From: Juglans regia
Taxonomy: Eukaryota; Streptophyta; Magnoliopsida; Fagales; Juglandaceae
NCBI RefSeq assembly: GCF_001411555.2
Contig: NC_049904.1
Span: 62,001-126,000 of the forward strand
Direction of reading: 5' to 3'
DNA length: 64,000 nucleotides
The position numbers and the translations under genes were made by a program. This document shows positions 20,108 through 31,556 of this stretch, piece by piece (the stretch's first letter is position 1; the number at the start of each line of letters is the position of its first letter). The notes beneath the pieces were generated by a model that worked only from the letters and a program-made list of their open reading frames with translations, ran no database searches and was not told the DNA's origin.

Positions 20108-20722
20108 TGTAAGGGGATTTTCTCTTCTCAAAGCCCAATGGGCCTCAGCCTAATGCCAGCCTCGAGGGCCCCAAAGTCCGCATAGGGGGCGGAATATCTA
20201 CCAGGGAGGGGCGCCTAATAGTTGACAAGATAGATCAACCTGACAGTCTATGGCCGCTTTTAGAACCCAAAGACTTGCACCAAGTGCAACGAGAAATGCG
20301 GAGGGCCTTCGATCCATCGGCATCAAATTATTTACGGCTTGTATAGACCAGAAGCGAAGTCAGAAAACTACGCCGCATTAATGGCATCGCTGCTGAGCTA
20401 CATGCCACATTTATGGAACCGTCACAGAGCCAAGCTGCATTAAATAAGGGCTGACAACAGAAACAGAAATGAAGGCACGGACTTTGTGGACACAAAGACA
20501 ATTTGCACCCCTAACCCACGATATAAATAGCCAGCTCCAGGTACGAGAAAAGCTCTTTAATCCCTAGACTCCTTTATTTATTTACAAACTTCCAAGAATA
20601 TTCACTAAGTTTGGCATCGGAGGTCCCAAAACCGCACTCTCCTAGTTGCACTACTCTCCATTTTTTGCAGGCCCTGACTTGTTGAAACTTGGTCCAAAGG
20701 TATGCAAAATACGACGTTAACA
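20108..20722 (+). repeat. 5' LTR of a Tat-lineage gypsy element, copy 1
   Basis: Starts TGTAAGGGGATTTTCTC and ends CGACGTTAACA, followed by a Tat-type primer site (TGGTGCCGTTTGTGGGA). A TATAAATA box is at 20522-20529, in a suitable position for the LTR promoter. 615 bp; the copy 2 version is 27899-28516. Confidence 0.8.
20522..20529 (+). promoter_or_regulatory. LTR TATA box, copy 1
   Basis: TATAAATA about 195 bp before the LTR end, consistent with the U3 promoter. The same box is at 28316-28323 in copy 2. Confidence 0.5.
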
Positions 20723-20723
20723 A

Positions 20724-20740
20724 TGGTGCCGTTTGTGGGA
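20724..20740 (+). other. Primer binding site, Tat type, copy 1
   Basis: TGGTGCCGTTTGTGGGA follows the LTR end by one base and fits the TGGCGCCGT-type primer site of Tat-lineage gypsy elements. Confidence 0.7.
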
Positions 20741-21382
20741 TCCTTATAGGTCTTACGTGTACTTCGCACGCCTGAGATAACCCATTCCAGGCAACTTGGG
20801 AGTGTACCAGCGCCACTAGTGATATAGAAATAAACCAGACAGAGGGCCGAGTACAGGGGAGTGAGAAGGGAACAATGGAAGGAAGCAACACAACTTCCTG
20901 TAATGGGATGCCAATGAATAGTGGGGTAAGCAAGGCATATCCTACAGAGGGTGCCTGCACGTTACCACCAGCTTCAGACTGCATGGAGGTCATAAGTGAA
21001 GTTCGAGACGAGCAAGAGCTACGAAAAGCAGAACCAATCAGGCCATATGAGCTTGTTACTCTCAACCCAGATTGGCCAGAAGTCAAGGTAACAATTAGCA
21101 GTGAAATGACGCCTGAAGCAACGTGCGGCAACTTCTCGCTGAGTACCAAGATGTGTTCACTTGGAATCACAGGGATATACATGGAATCACACCCAAAGTC
21201 ATACAACATTGCCTTAGTGTAGACCCAAAAGCTAAAGGAGTAAGGCAAAAATGTTGAAGTGTCAGTGTAGAGAAAAACATTGCCATAGCCGAGGAAGTAG
21301 ACCGGTTGTTGAGTGTGGGATTCATTCGAGAAACCCACTACCCAGAGTGGCTGTCTAATGTAGTGCTCATAAAGAAGTTGAG
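20741..21382 (+). pseudogene. Tat gypsy internal remnant up to the assembly gap, copy 1
   Basis: Contains the short gag-less leader and the linker to RT (YELVTLNPDWPEVKVTISSE, FIRETHYPEWLSNVVLIKK) with frame changes and stops. It ends at the N gap; identical by eye to 28535-29176. The antisense 254-codon open frame here is a shadow. Confidence 0.75.
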
Positions 21383-21482
21383 NNNNNNNNNNNNNNNNNN
21401 NNNNNNNNNNNNNNNNNNNNNNNNNNNNNNNNNNNNNNNNNNNNNNNNNNNNNNNNNNNNNNNNNNNNNNNNNNNNNNNNNN
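21383..21482. other. Assembly gap, 100 N
   Basis: Exactly 100 unknown bases, the conventional placeholder for a gap of unknown size. It lies at the boundary between the two copies of the 7.7-kb unit. Confidence 1.
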
Positions 21483-22744
21483 TACTAACCTTGATTAAAA
21501 ATTTATTTTCTTACTCTTAGCACCAAGTACAAAGATTCTCTATAATAAATAAAATTGTTTTGTATTAAAATACTAAAATCATATAAGAGAGTACACGTAT
21601 ATATTTATTAAAATTCCTTTGAATTCTATGCTATAAAAACCATAACTTAAACTCTCTATGAATGATCTAGGTCTCTGCTTTATCTCCCTAGGCCAAGTCC
21701 CATCCTATTGCCCCACCTTCATAAATATTTTGACCTGAGTCGTTTAAAAACATGAAATAAATTAACATGAGTTGAAAACTCAATAAGAAATTCATCATAA
21801 TGTAAACATACTAAATATAAGGTTTTTCATAAAATATTTCATCCTGAGAATTTAAAGTCATGATTGTTCATATGTATGTTTATGTTATGCATGACTTGCT
21901 TTGAATAATCTTATTTATCTTATTGATCTGAGTTATCTGACTATCTGACTGACCAACATACTTAACCATGTGTTCGAAATTGTGCACCAGCCCCACATAC
22001 TGTGGCCACAAGGGGAACCATTGATCTGATATGAGAATACTGTGGTGTATCATGATTGTGTCTGTGGCTTGCACATCTACCCTGACTACATTGGTACCAT
22101 GCATCTAAAAGGTCATCTAATTAATCTTAATCTATATCTTACACTTGATCTTATGAAAGTTTATGTGTCTTATACAACGTGAAATACATATAATATATAT
22201 ATATAACTATAATATGCGAAATGAAACATGATCATGAATTATGATGATGGTGTGCTTGCAGATATCATAACATGCGTGGTACATAAACATTGGCTTCCAA
22301 AAAATTGGCTTACATAAAAAGCTAAAGTATACTAATTATAATTTATGATCAAACTACTTACCTCATATCACTAATTCTAAAATACGATCGTTACCTATAT
22401 GAAGTATCATATGTCACTAATGTTTTAAAAAAACATGTCATAATGTTTTATTTAATTAAATACCTACTAACAAAAATAAGTTTAATAATTAACCAATTTT
22501 ATCCAAACTTAATAAATACTATGCCCATAAAAGTAAGCCCATCGTAATAACAAGTTGAACGTGAAAAGAGGCACAAAAATGGTTATTGCTATGACTTATG
22601 GAATAATGGGTAGTAAAGTAATTTAATCAAAAAGCATGTATGTAATTTAGGTCTATACATTAGAGGGAGTTATGGTGATTCAAACCTTTATGGCATAATT
22701 GTAATAACTGGACAAAGTCAGATCATGTGTTATGGAAAGGCTAA
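21483..22744. other. AT-rich noncoding left part of the duplicated unit, copy 2
   Basis: Counterpart of 13657-14906; no gene seen. Includes an (AT)n near 22194-22205 that is shorter and interrupted relative to copy 1. Confidence 0.5.
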
Positions 22745-22938
22745 GGCCTCGTTTGGTTACACAAATGAGATGAAATAAGATGAAAGTTGAATAAAATATT
22801 GTTAAAATTTAATTTTTTTAATATTGATTTTATTTTGGAATTTGAAAAAGTTAAATTGTTTATTGTGTTTTGTATGAGAATTTGAAAAGGTTATAATGAT
22901 TAAATGAGATGGTTTGTGTTGTGTAACCAAACGAGGCC
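22745..22938. mobile_element. Tourist-like MITE (194 bp), copy 2, perfect TIRs
   Basis: GGCCTCGTTTGGTTACACAA at the left and its exact reverse complement at the right; TAA target duplications at 22742-22744 and 22939-22941. No coding capacity. Confidence 0.9.
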
Positions 22939-23086
22939 TAAAGATATTTTAGGCATGTGTTTGGCAACGGGAGAAAATCAAAGACAAAGCTCACCGAGCG
23001 ATAGAGAAAGAGGAAGGGACACACTACGGAGTGAAGTCTTTGGAATGGTGATAGAAACAAAATAGTGCCATTAAATAGAGGAAGTC

Positions 23087-23089
<3 letters not shown>

Positions 23090-23119
<30 letters not shown>
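23090..23119. repeat. (GA)n microsatellite, short allele
   Basis: About 14 GA units at the position of the ~42-unit tract in copy 1. Confidence 0.95.
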
Positions 23120-23121
<2 letters not shown>

Positions 23122-23232
23122 GTGGCTTATCGGTGTGGTGCAACGGTGAAGGTGATGGTCGGCCGGCTGTTTCTTCATGCAGTTTCTGAGAGGTAACTTG
23201 GCTGAAGAAGTATGTGACGCCATGATTTGTGA

Positions 23233-23571
23233 TCATTTGTTTGGGTGTGGGTGGTTTGCTGTGTTTTTTGGGATTGCATAAGAGGAGGTGTATATATAGA
23301 GGAAAATGTTCGATGACATGTTTCGCTCGAAGTCGATCAGATGAAGACTTGGTAAGATTCTAATAACTGGAAGAGTTTCAAATAGACTCATTATTTCGAG
23401 GGGAACTTGCGGTATGTTCAGATTATTAAAGTAATAGTTTATCAGTGTGCCATGCTCATGGTTATCGAAAAGATAGGGAGGGTGATGGAGAATTCGATTT
23501 GGACTCAGGTGGTGAGCAACAGAGAGGAGAGTTTGAAATTTGAAAACATAATCTAGCATTTCATTTAACAT
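23233..23571 (-). other. 112-codon open frame, copy 2, unrecognised
   Basis: Duplicate of 15455-15793, still open with about seven residue changes. No family recognised and no expression signals seen. Confidence 0.2.
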
Positions 23572-24009
23572 AGAACTAGGAGTAAATAAGAGTGTGTAGG
23601 GGACCTCTATCAGTGATAATTTTAAAATGAGGAAAATTCTAATGGCCGATCTTAATTTTAAAATGAGTCTAACTCGTCCAATAAATCCTTTTGGGACTCA
23701 TGAATTAATTCTTGGACTTAATACCAATTAAAAAGGGTCTACTTAGTCCACAAATATTAAATGGACTTTAAATCCAATTATTGACTCAATAAAATTCCAT
23801 ATAACACTGAAATAAACTTTTGAGCATATGAGCCTAATTTTAATTTCTAGACAATAATAATAAATTAATAGCTTGTGGCCGTATCCAATATGGCCTATTA
23901 AACCTAATTTGGGTTCGGTAAAATTATCCATATTTCATCCCTAATAATACTGGATCGGGTTGTTATAAAAAGAGTTTGAATCGTGTCAAGGATATGATGA
24001 AGTTTTCGT

Positions 24010-24836
24010 TCGGCTCGTCCATTCTACTAGGAGGTGCCTGAACAAGAGGTTTGATGGATAGTGTCATATGTTTGCAAGATACTTTGAAAGACAGATTGTT
24101 TGTATTCAATTACATTGTCATATCAAAAAATCTTGATAGTTTAGAATATTGAGTTTCAACCATTTTTGCAAAATTATAGTAAATATGCAATAGTTCATAA
24201 CAAAAGTGCATAAGATAGATCAAACTGTAACGAGTGAAATCATCAATGAATATAAAAAGGTAACGAGATCCACCTATACTAGTTATAGGGGCAGGTCCCC
24301 AAAAATCAGAGTGTGTCAAATAAAAAAACTAGCAGAAACATATGTGATAGCAAAAACACCAACAAGTGGACCCAAAGGTCTTGAAGGAAGATACAAAGTG
24401 CTCATTGGAAACATACACTCCACTCTAGGGCTTGTACATGGATCCTGCACAGTACAATCATAGTAGTAAAAAATAACACAGTAGCCAAGTTGAGCCAACT
24501 GCCCCACGGATAACAAGTTATAAGAAAGTTTAGAAACATAAAGCACCTCAAAAATTGAAATGTTGGATGTGGAAATAGAGCCTATACTAGGAGCAAGCAT
24601 AGTTGATCCATTGGTAGTGTGTATAGCAAGTGGTGGATGTGCAAAATGCATTTTAGTGAACAAGGACTAGGAGGGTGTCATATGATTGTGATAAGCAGAA
24701 TCCATAAGCCAAGAGAGAGACTTCCTAGGTAGAACAAAAATAGCAAAGGAGGATGATGAATTACCATACCAGATCCGGACCTGATTGATGAGGTTCTCCA
24801 AATCAACTATGGAGAGAGTGACGGTGGATCCAAAGT
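24010..24836 (-). pseudogene. Ty1/copia gag-protease-integrase fragment, copy 2
   Basis: Same structure as 16230-17056: protease region (MHFAHPPLAIHTTNGSTM, LLSVGQLAQLGY) joined by deletion to the integrase start (DFWGPAPITSIGGSRYL, IDDFTRYSLIYLMH). It differs by scattered substitutions and an indel that changes where the integrase frame ends. Confidence 0.8.
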
Positions 24837-25514
24837 CTCTTACTCATAAAAGAAAAATGTATTATTATTATTAGTCATTCAAAAATCGTGTGTGAATTAT
24901 AAGGAGTATGTGATCACGGAAATTAGTTAAACAATTCTTATTATATTGGCTGAAATTCTTAATGAGTTGAGGTACCTTTTGTGGAACATGTAGGGCAATA
25001 ACTATGGTAGATGCAAATGAGTTTGGGATGAAATCCTCTTATGAGTGGATTAATTTGTGCTACCTTCTGTTTCAAAGCATCTCAAATATATCCTAACTTC
25101 TTTGAGGTTTGTATTTATACTTCAGATTTTCAAGGTCCTTTAAATACAAAAATCTGCACATTACACTCTTATGATGTTTCAGTTCTTATTTCCACTATTA
25201 TGTTATTATCCCAAGTTTTGGTAAAGGCTGGATGGAGTGTATTTAACAAGAGGAATCAAGTACGTGCCTTGCCATGCCCTTTACATTATCAAAGGACTTT
25301 ATGGCTTCTCTGTCTAGACTCTAGCATAAAAATTTATATTGGCTGGACCACATTTTGTATCCATATGAAAATCAAGTTAACTCAGCTGCAGTGCTGCAAC
25401 GCGCTGTTTTAGTTGATCTTTTTATGTAAGCAAACCAAATAAAAACAAATGCTCTATTTTGTGATTATGATATGTATTCAAGTAAGCTAACTTTTGCTTA
25501 GACTATGCTTTTAT
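24837..25514. other. Unrecognised sequence hosting the LINE insertion, copy 2
   Basis: Counterpart of 17057-17729. The plus-strand frame 25041-25412 is 123 codons here because of a single-base difference; no family recognised. Confidence 0.3.
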
Positions 25515-26933
25515 GTATCAGGTTGCATGGGATTTCGACTTGCTTATGCGGCTAGTTGGTGCTGATAAAGTTTACTCTATTATGCAAAGCTTGGGTCAAC
25601 ATAAGGAAGGTGAGGATATTTTGGTGCGGACTGAAAATGTTAATGGGAAGTTTACCACAAAAAGTGCTTGGTCTTGTTTACGTATTTGTGTTCCTAAGGT
25701 TGCATGGTCGAAGTGGGTATGGCATTCTTCTTTACCCAAAAAAAATTTCAGAGATGGTATGGAAAGCATTTTTGAATGTGGTAAGTGTGGATGATAATGT
25801 TCGCAATATTGGAATTCCTATTGTCTCCAAATGCAATTGTTGTGTATTGGGGAGTATGAGGATTTAAATCATGTTTTGGCAAAAGGGGAGTTTGCCAAAT
25901 TGATCTAGGAAAAAGCTTTTAATTGCGTGGGTTTACAACCCATGCGAGGGAGGGGATGGCATGATAGAGTGGATTGTTGGTTCCATAAAGCCAAGAATTC
26001 TACAAAAGTTGGCACACTATTTGGTATCATACCATGTATTGTTTTATGGTGTTTGTGGAATAGAAGGTGTAAAGCTAGAATGGAAGATTTTTGTTAATCA
26101 TCTCAGGTGGCCTGGGCTCGAGTTAAACATCATATTGACTGGTTGGCACTGAAATTGAAAGATAAGGAGGAGTTCACGTGCCGAGATCAAGAGATCCTAA
26201 ATATGTTAGCAGTACCTTTCAAGTTGGTGTCTTCTAAGCTGCCTATATTAGTTCGATGGCATCCTCCAGCTACTAGCCGAATAAAGTTAAATACAAATGG
26301 AAGTTGTATTCACAACCCAGGTGCAATTGGAGCTGGTGGTGTCTTTTGTGATCCTCATGGAAAGTTTTTGGATGCTTACTCTAATTATTTTGGTGATGGG
26401 ACGAATAATAAAGCGGAATTATTAGGATTATTGTATGGCTTGAGGTTTGCAAAATCCTTTGGTTTCCTTAATTTTGATATTGAGATGGATTCTATGTTGG
26501 TTATAAAATGGTTGATTGATAAGAGATGCTCGGTATAGTATTTGGAAGATTTTTGGGATGATATTCAGGATTTGTTGAGAGGGATGAATGTGAAGTTTCA
26601 ACAGGAAGGAAATTCTTCGGCGGATTATCTTGCAAAAATAGGTGCGGAAGGATTGACGGCTCATTGGGAGGTTTATGTTGATATTCCGAAGTTGTTAAGA
26701 GGATATTTAAAAATTGAAAATCTTGGACTTCCTCAGCTTCGTACATAGTTTGGTTTGTGTATAGGATTTTTTTATCTAAGTCTTGATGGGTGTTTATTGT
26801 ATTGATTGGACTATAATAAGTTGGTTTTACGTTGTAACCACGGTTTCCCTCCATCAAAAGTGAGGTTTTCAATAAAGCTTCGGAGATGTCGTCCTCCTTC
26901 TGCAAAAAAAAAAAAAAAGTATCGGGTTGCATG
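25515..26933 (+). mobile_element. 5'-truncated LINE (L1-type), copy 2, with 15-bp TSD
   Basis: TSDs GTATCAGGTTGCATG (25515-25529) and GTATCGGGTTGCATG (26919-26933), with an A15 tail at 26904-26918. It encodes the ORF2 C-terminus: RVT zinc-binding region and RNase H (RIKLNTNGSC, GVFCDPHGKFLDAYSNYFGD, NNKAELLGLLYG, IEMDSMLVIKWLID). A TAG at about 26536 replaces a Trp codon that is intact in copy 1, while two stops in copy 1 are sense codons here. The two copies have therefore decayed independently. Confidence 0.85.
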
Positions 26934-27128
26934 TGAATTTGGATAGTGGTCCTATTTTTGTGGCTAGTTTATAGTATTAGTGGCTGATTTAAATATTGAG
27001 AGCAAGATAAAATTTTAATAACTGACAAAATGTAGAGATTACACAAAACAAATATGTAATCTGATTTGTATGGATAACAAATGTAGGCTGCTTTCCATTA
27101 TGTGGTCATTTATTGTTTAGTTTTTTTA

Positions 27129-27309
27129 TGGGAAATTCTATACAACACATTATTATCTTACTTTTATCTTACTATATAAGATGTGATACATTTATCACAA
27201 TTGAATTATCCTTTATTGGATGATTCTTCATCATCTAATGTGATAAATGCATCACATCTTACATAGTTGGATAAAAGTGATATGAGAGTGTAGTTTATAA
27301 CATTACTCA
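27129..27309. mobile_element. Foldback MITE (181 bp), copy 2
   Basis: Same as 19338-19518, flanked by TTTTTTTA at 27121-27128 and 27310-27317. Confidence 0.65.
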
Positions 27310-27898
27310 TTTTTTTATATCTTCAGTAAGATACTTCTGATATGTTGTGGTTTATTATATCAAGTAATTATGTAAATGTTTTGCTATTTTTCTTCTTTAT
27401 TTGTCGTCTTTTTCTTAATCAATATATGAGTTAGTCTACATACAGTCCTCAAATAGGGACTGCTAATTAAGCCCATATAATTATGTTTTAAAAAATCTTA
27501 AAATCATTTTTAAAATGATGTTTTTTCTCTTTTATCCTCATTTATTAATGAGACTGCACACTTAATCCCCCACTTAGGACTGCAAATAGAATTTTTCATA
27601 TAAGTAACATAACTAACTCTTGGAAGGTTTTCTTGGTATAACCTGCATAATTTTACTTGGATCTATTTGTATTAAAATAGACACTACTATACTCCATAGT
27701 TAAAAACATGGCCCATATCAAAATAATGGAATTGTACTTTCAGCTAGTCTAATGGATTTGCTTGGGTCTTGAAGCAGACGTCTTGTTTGGATAGTGAAAG
27801 TGTTTCATCTCATCTCATCTTTTTATTACAATTTTTCTAAATTTTCACACAAAATATAATAAACAATTCATCTTTTTCAAATCCTAAAACAATAATAA
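27310..27898. other. AT-rich sequence ending in a truncated MITE, copy 2
   Basis: Counterpart of 19519-20107. The last ~120 bp resemble the Tourist-like MITE and are cut by the Tat LTR at 27899. Confidence 0.5.
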
Positions 27899-28516
27899 TG
27901 TAAGGAGATTTTCTCTACTTCTCAAAGCCCAATGGGCCTCAGCCTAATGCCAGCCTCGAGGGCCCCAAAGTCCGCATAGGGGGCGGAATATCTACCAGGG
28001 AGGGGCGCCTAATAGTTGACAAGATAGATCAACCTGACAGTCTATGGCCGCTTTTAGAACCCAAAGACTTGCACCAAGTGCAACGAGAAATGCGGAGGGC
28101 CTTCGATCCATCGGCATCAAATTATTTACGGCTTGTATAGACCAGAAGCGAAGTCAGAAAACTACGCCGCATTAATGGCATCGCTGCTGAGCTACATGCC
28201 ACATTTATGGAACCGTCACAGAGCCAAGCTGCATTAAATAAGGGCTGACAACAGAAACAGAAATGAAGGCACGGACTTTGTGGACACAAAGACAATTTGC
28301 ACCCCTAACCCACGATATAAATAGCCAGCTCCAGGTACGAGAAAAGCTCTTTAATCCCTAGACTCCTTTATTTATTTACAAACTTCCAAGAATATTCACT
28401 AAGTTTGGCATCGGAGGTCCCAAAACCGCACTCTCCTAGTTGCACTACTCTCCATTTTTTGCAGGCCCTGACTTGTTGAAACTTGGTCCAAAGGTATGCA
28501 AAATACGACGTTAACA
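27899..28516 (+). repeat. 5' LTR of a Tat-lineage gypsy element, copy 2
   Basis: 618 bp, TGTAAGGAG...GTTAACA, followed by the primer site at 28518-28534. TATAAATA at 28316-28323. No matching 3' LTR is visible in the window. Confidence 0.8.
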
Positions 28517-28517
28517 A

Positions 28518-28534
28518 TGGTGCCGTTTGTGGGA
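28518..28534 (+). other. Primer binding site, Tat type, copy 2
   Basis: TGGTGCCGTTTGTGGGA one base after the LTR end. Confidence 0.7.
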
Positions 28535-28849
28535 TCCTTATAGGTCTTACGTGTACTTCGCACGCCTGAGATAACCCATTCCAGGCAACTTGGGAGTGTA
28601 CCAGCGCCACTAGTGATATAGAAATAAACCAGACAGAGGGCCGAGTACAGGGGAGTGAGAAGGGAACAATGGAAGGAAGCAACACAACTTCCTGTAATGG
28701 GATGCCAATGAATAGTGGGGTAAGCAAGGCATATCCTACAGAGGGTGCCTGCACGTTACCACCAGCTTCAGACTGCATGGAGGTCATAAGTGAAGTTCGA
28801 GACGAGCAAGAGCTACGAAAAGCAGAACCAATCAGGCCATATGAGCTTG

Positions 28850-31150
28850 TTACTCTCAACCCAGATTGGCCAGAAGTCAAGGTAACAATTAGCAGTGAAA
28901 TGACGCCTGAAGCAACGTGCGGCAACTTCTCGCTGAGTACCAAGATGTGTTCACTTGGAATCACAGGGATATACATGGAATCACACCCAAAGTCATACAA
29001 CATTGCCTTAGTGTAGACCCAAAAGCTAAAGGAGTAAGGCAAAAATGTTGAAGTGTCAGTGTAGAGAAAAACATTGCCATAGCCGAGGAAGTAGACCGGT
29101 TGTTGAGTGTGGGATTCATTCGAGAAACCCACTACCCAGAGTGGCTGTCTAATGTAGTGCTCATAAAGAAGTTGAGCGGTAAATGGAGAATGTGCATCGA
29201 CCTCACCGACCTCAACAAAGCTCGCCCGAAGGACAACTTCTCGCTTCCTCGCATCATTGTAGACTCCACGGCGGGTCATCGTATGCTCAGCTTCATGGAT
29301 GTTTACTTTGGATAAAACCAAATCCGTATGAACCCCGAGGATGAAGAGAAAACTTCGTTCATCACCGATTGAGGTTTGTATTGTTACACAGTGATACCCT
29401 TCGGGCTTAAGAATGCGTGAGCCACCTACCAGCGGCTAGTCAACGGCATGTTCAAAGGACATATAGGAAGAAACATGGAAGATTACATGGACGAACCATT
29501 GGTTAAAAGTAGAACCTTATAGCAGCACTTAAAATACTTAAGGAGGCTTTCGCAATACTATGATAGTACCAAATTAAGCTGAATCGTGTAAAATGAGCCT
29601 TCGCTGTCGGATCGGGGAAGTTCTTAGGATTCATGGTGTCCGAGCGCGAAATCGAGGCCAATCCTGAGAAGGTGGAGGCCATCCTCAGCATGGCCCCGCC
29701 TCGAAGCATAAATGAAGTACAAAGGCTGGCTGGGCGAATAGCCACCCTCAATAGGTTTGTATCAAGATCAACCGACAAATGCCTACCTTTCTTAAAAGTC
29801 TTACTAAAAGCAAAGGCATGTGATAGCAAGTGCGGCCAAACGTTTGAAGCCCTTAAGAAATACCTCACTAGTCCACCACTCCTCAGCCAACCCTAGTGCG
29901 AAGAAATGTTGACTCTGTATTTAGCAGTCTCTCCTCAGGCAGCTTCCTCAGCTTTGGTACACAAGGAGGAGGGGCTCCAAAGGCCGATTTACTACAACAT
30001 CCGGGCATATCGGGGAGCTGAGGCCAGGTACCCCTGCATAAAGCAGCTAGCATTTGTGCTAGTAGTAACTACACGCAAGCTGCGTCCGTACTTTCAAGCT
30101 CACCTAGTGCGGGTCCTTACGGAAACCCCTCTAAAGAAGGTGTTGCGGCAATCGGATGCCTTAGGCCGGCTTATGAATTGGGCGGTGGAACTGATCGAGT
30201 TCGACATCGACTACGCGCTATGAAAAACCAAAAAAGGGCAAGTATTAGCAGATTTTGTCTCTGAATTCACCAGCTTCAGGTAGAGAACGATGATGCACCT
30301 CCTATAAAGCCCTGTCGAGTATTCGTTGACGGCTTGTCTTGCTGGGTTGGAGGGGGAATGGGGCTGCATATCATTGTATGCGAAGCAAAAGAATACAATT
30401 ACGCCATCAAATTGGCATTCAAAATGACGATAACGAGGCGGAGTATGAAGCGCTGCTCTCAGGATTACTAGTGGCCAGGTCTCTAGGCGCCACCGAGATT
30501 GAAGTATGGGCCGATTCTCAGGTAATGGTGAATCAAGTACGAGTAGTGTTTGCTCTAAAAAGTAAAAAGTTGAAGAAATATCTGGCATTGATAGAGGTCG
30601 AGCGCACCGATTTCAAGTACTTCCAAATTCAGCAAGTGCCGAGGACTGAAAATCAAAAAGCGAACAGGTTGGCACGTGTTGCTTCAGGACAGAAGGACTC
30701 CCCCTACCAGAAAATATGATGATCCGAACTGTGGAAGTGCCTGCTGTGGGAATCAAAGGAATGGAAATACGGTCAGGAGCCCCAAACTGGGCGGGGGACA
30801 TAATTAGATATCTGAAAACCAACGAAGTACCTGAGGACTAACATGAGGCAAGGAAGATCAGATATAGAACGGCACGCTACACCATGGTCGAGGGAGTCTT
30901 ATATCAGAGGGGTCACTAGGCACCTCTTTTAAGGTGCATCTCCCGAGAGGGAATAAATCGGGAGGACAAGTGTTTGCCGAAAAAGGTAATGAGAGTGGGC
31001 TATTACTGCCCTAGGCCTTGCGGGACGCTATGGAATATGCGTAGAAGTGTCGAAGTGCCAAGAGCACGTCAGGATGCCCCATTATCTGTCAGAGGAGCTG
31101 ACGTCAATCATGTCACCTTGTCCTTTCGCCCAGTAGAGAATCGACTTGGT
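28850..31150 (+). pseudogene. Tat-lineage gypsy pol: RT, RNase H, archaeal-type RNase H, integrase start
   Basis: After a leader with no gag, coding similarity begins near 28850 (YELVTLNPDWPE). RT follows at 29100-29520 (FIRETHYPEWLSNVVLIKKL, GKWRMCIDLTDLNKA, LSFMDVY, EKTSFITD), but the catalytic YVDD reads YMDE. RNase H connection: 29633-29896 (ANPEKVEAILSMAPP, VQRLAGRIATLNRF); RNase H at 29906-30223 (YRGAEARYP, KLRPYFQAH). An archaeal-type second RNase H follows (VFVDGLSCWVGGGMG, NEAEYEALLSGLLVARSLGA, ADSQVMVNQV), typical of Tat/Ogre elements. The integrase zinc-finger start (KVMRVGYYCPR) is cut near 31140. Many stops, often TGA or TAA where CGA or CAA are expected, suggest decay after cytosine methylation. 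Gag, protease and most of the integrase are absent. Confidence 0.85.
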
Positions 31151-31556
31151 AAGCCCACAAATTAATAAAAGATTATTAAATGATAATAAATATATTACAT
31201 TTTATATAATGGCATAAAAATGTAATAATGTAATGAATTGGTTGGCGTTACTGCCAACTTGACAACTTGAATCTTGACATTTCTTCGTGTTTATTCGGTC
31301 ATTTTGGATGGATGTTACTGACATATACGAAACAGATCCAGAAGGTGCCGACATACGTTATAACTACTCCCATTTCTCCTTTGAAAAAAAAAAAAAAAAA
31401 AAACACTATGCTAAGAGTGCTACTTTGCTGCCCATTATTACTACTGAAATTTTTTTTGACATTTTTCTTTTTCTAATTCGGTATCCCTCCGATGGGGGCC
31501 AGCTGACAGTTGATTGAATGAGAGGGGAGAGCAACAGAAGTAAAGACAACACAAAT
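31151..31556. other. Intergenic, no gene recognised
   Basis: AT-rich, with an A18 run at about 31385-31402. No supported frame. Confidence 0.5.

Larger units (their letters stand above)
13657..21382 (+). repeat. Large direct duplication, copy 1 (7.73 kb)
   Basis: The whole block matches 21483-29176 in the same order and orientation, and it ends exactly at the N gap at the same word (GAAGTTGAG) where copy 2 continues. Differences by eye: frequent substitutions in the first ~5.5 kb, a longer (GA)n tract here, and almost none in the last ~1.2 kb. It may be a genuine tandem duplication, or two haplotypes placed in series during assembly. Confidence 0.9.
21483..29176 (+). repeat. Large direct duplication, copy 2 (7.69 kb)
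   Basis: Co-linear with 13657-21382. Starts immediately after the gap at TACTAACC, matching 13657, and continues beyond the unit into Tat RT sequence at 29177, which copy 1 lacks because of the gap. Confidence 0.9.

Noticed and set aside
28368..29321. 317-codon minus-strand open frame (and 254-codon duplicate at 20574-21338)
   Set aside because: It lies antisense to LTR, primer site and RT-linker sequence of the Tat element, has no recognisable domain, and is identical in the two near-identical copies; a shadow frame.
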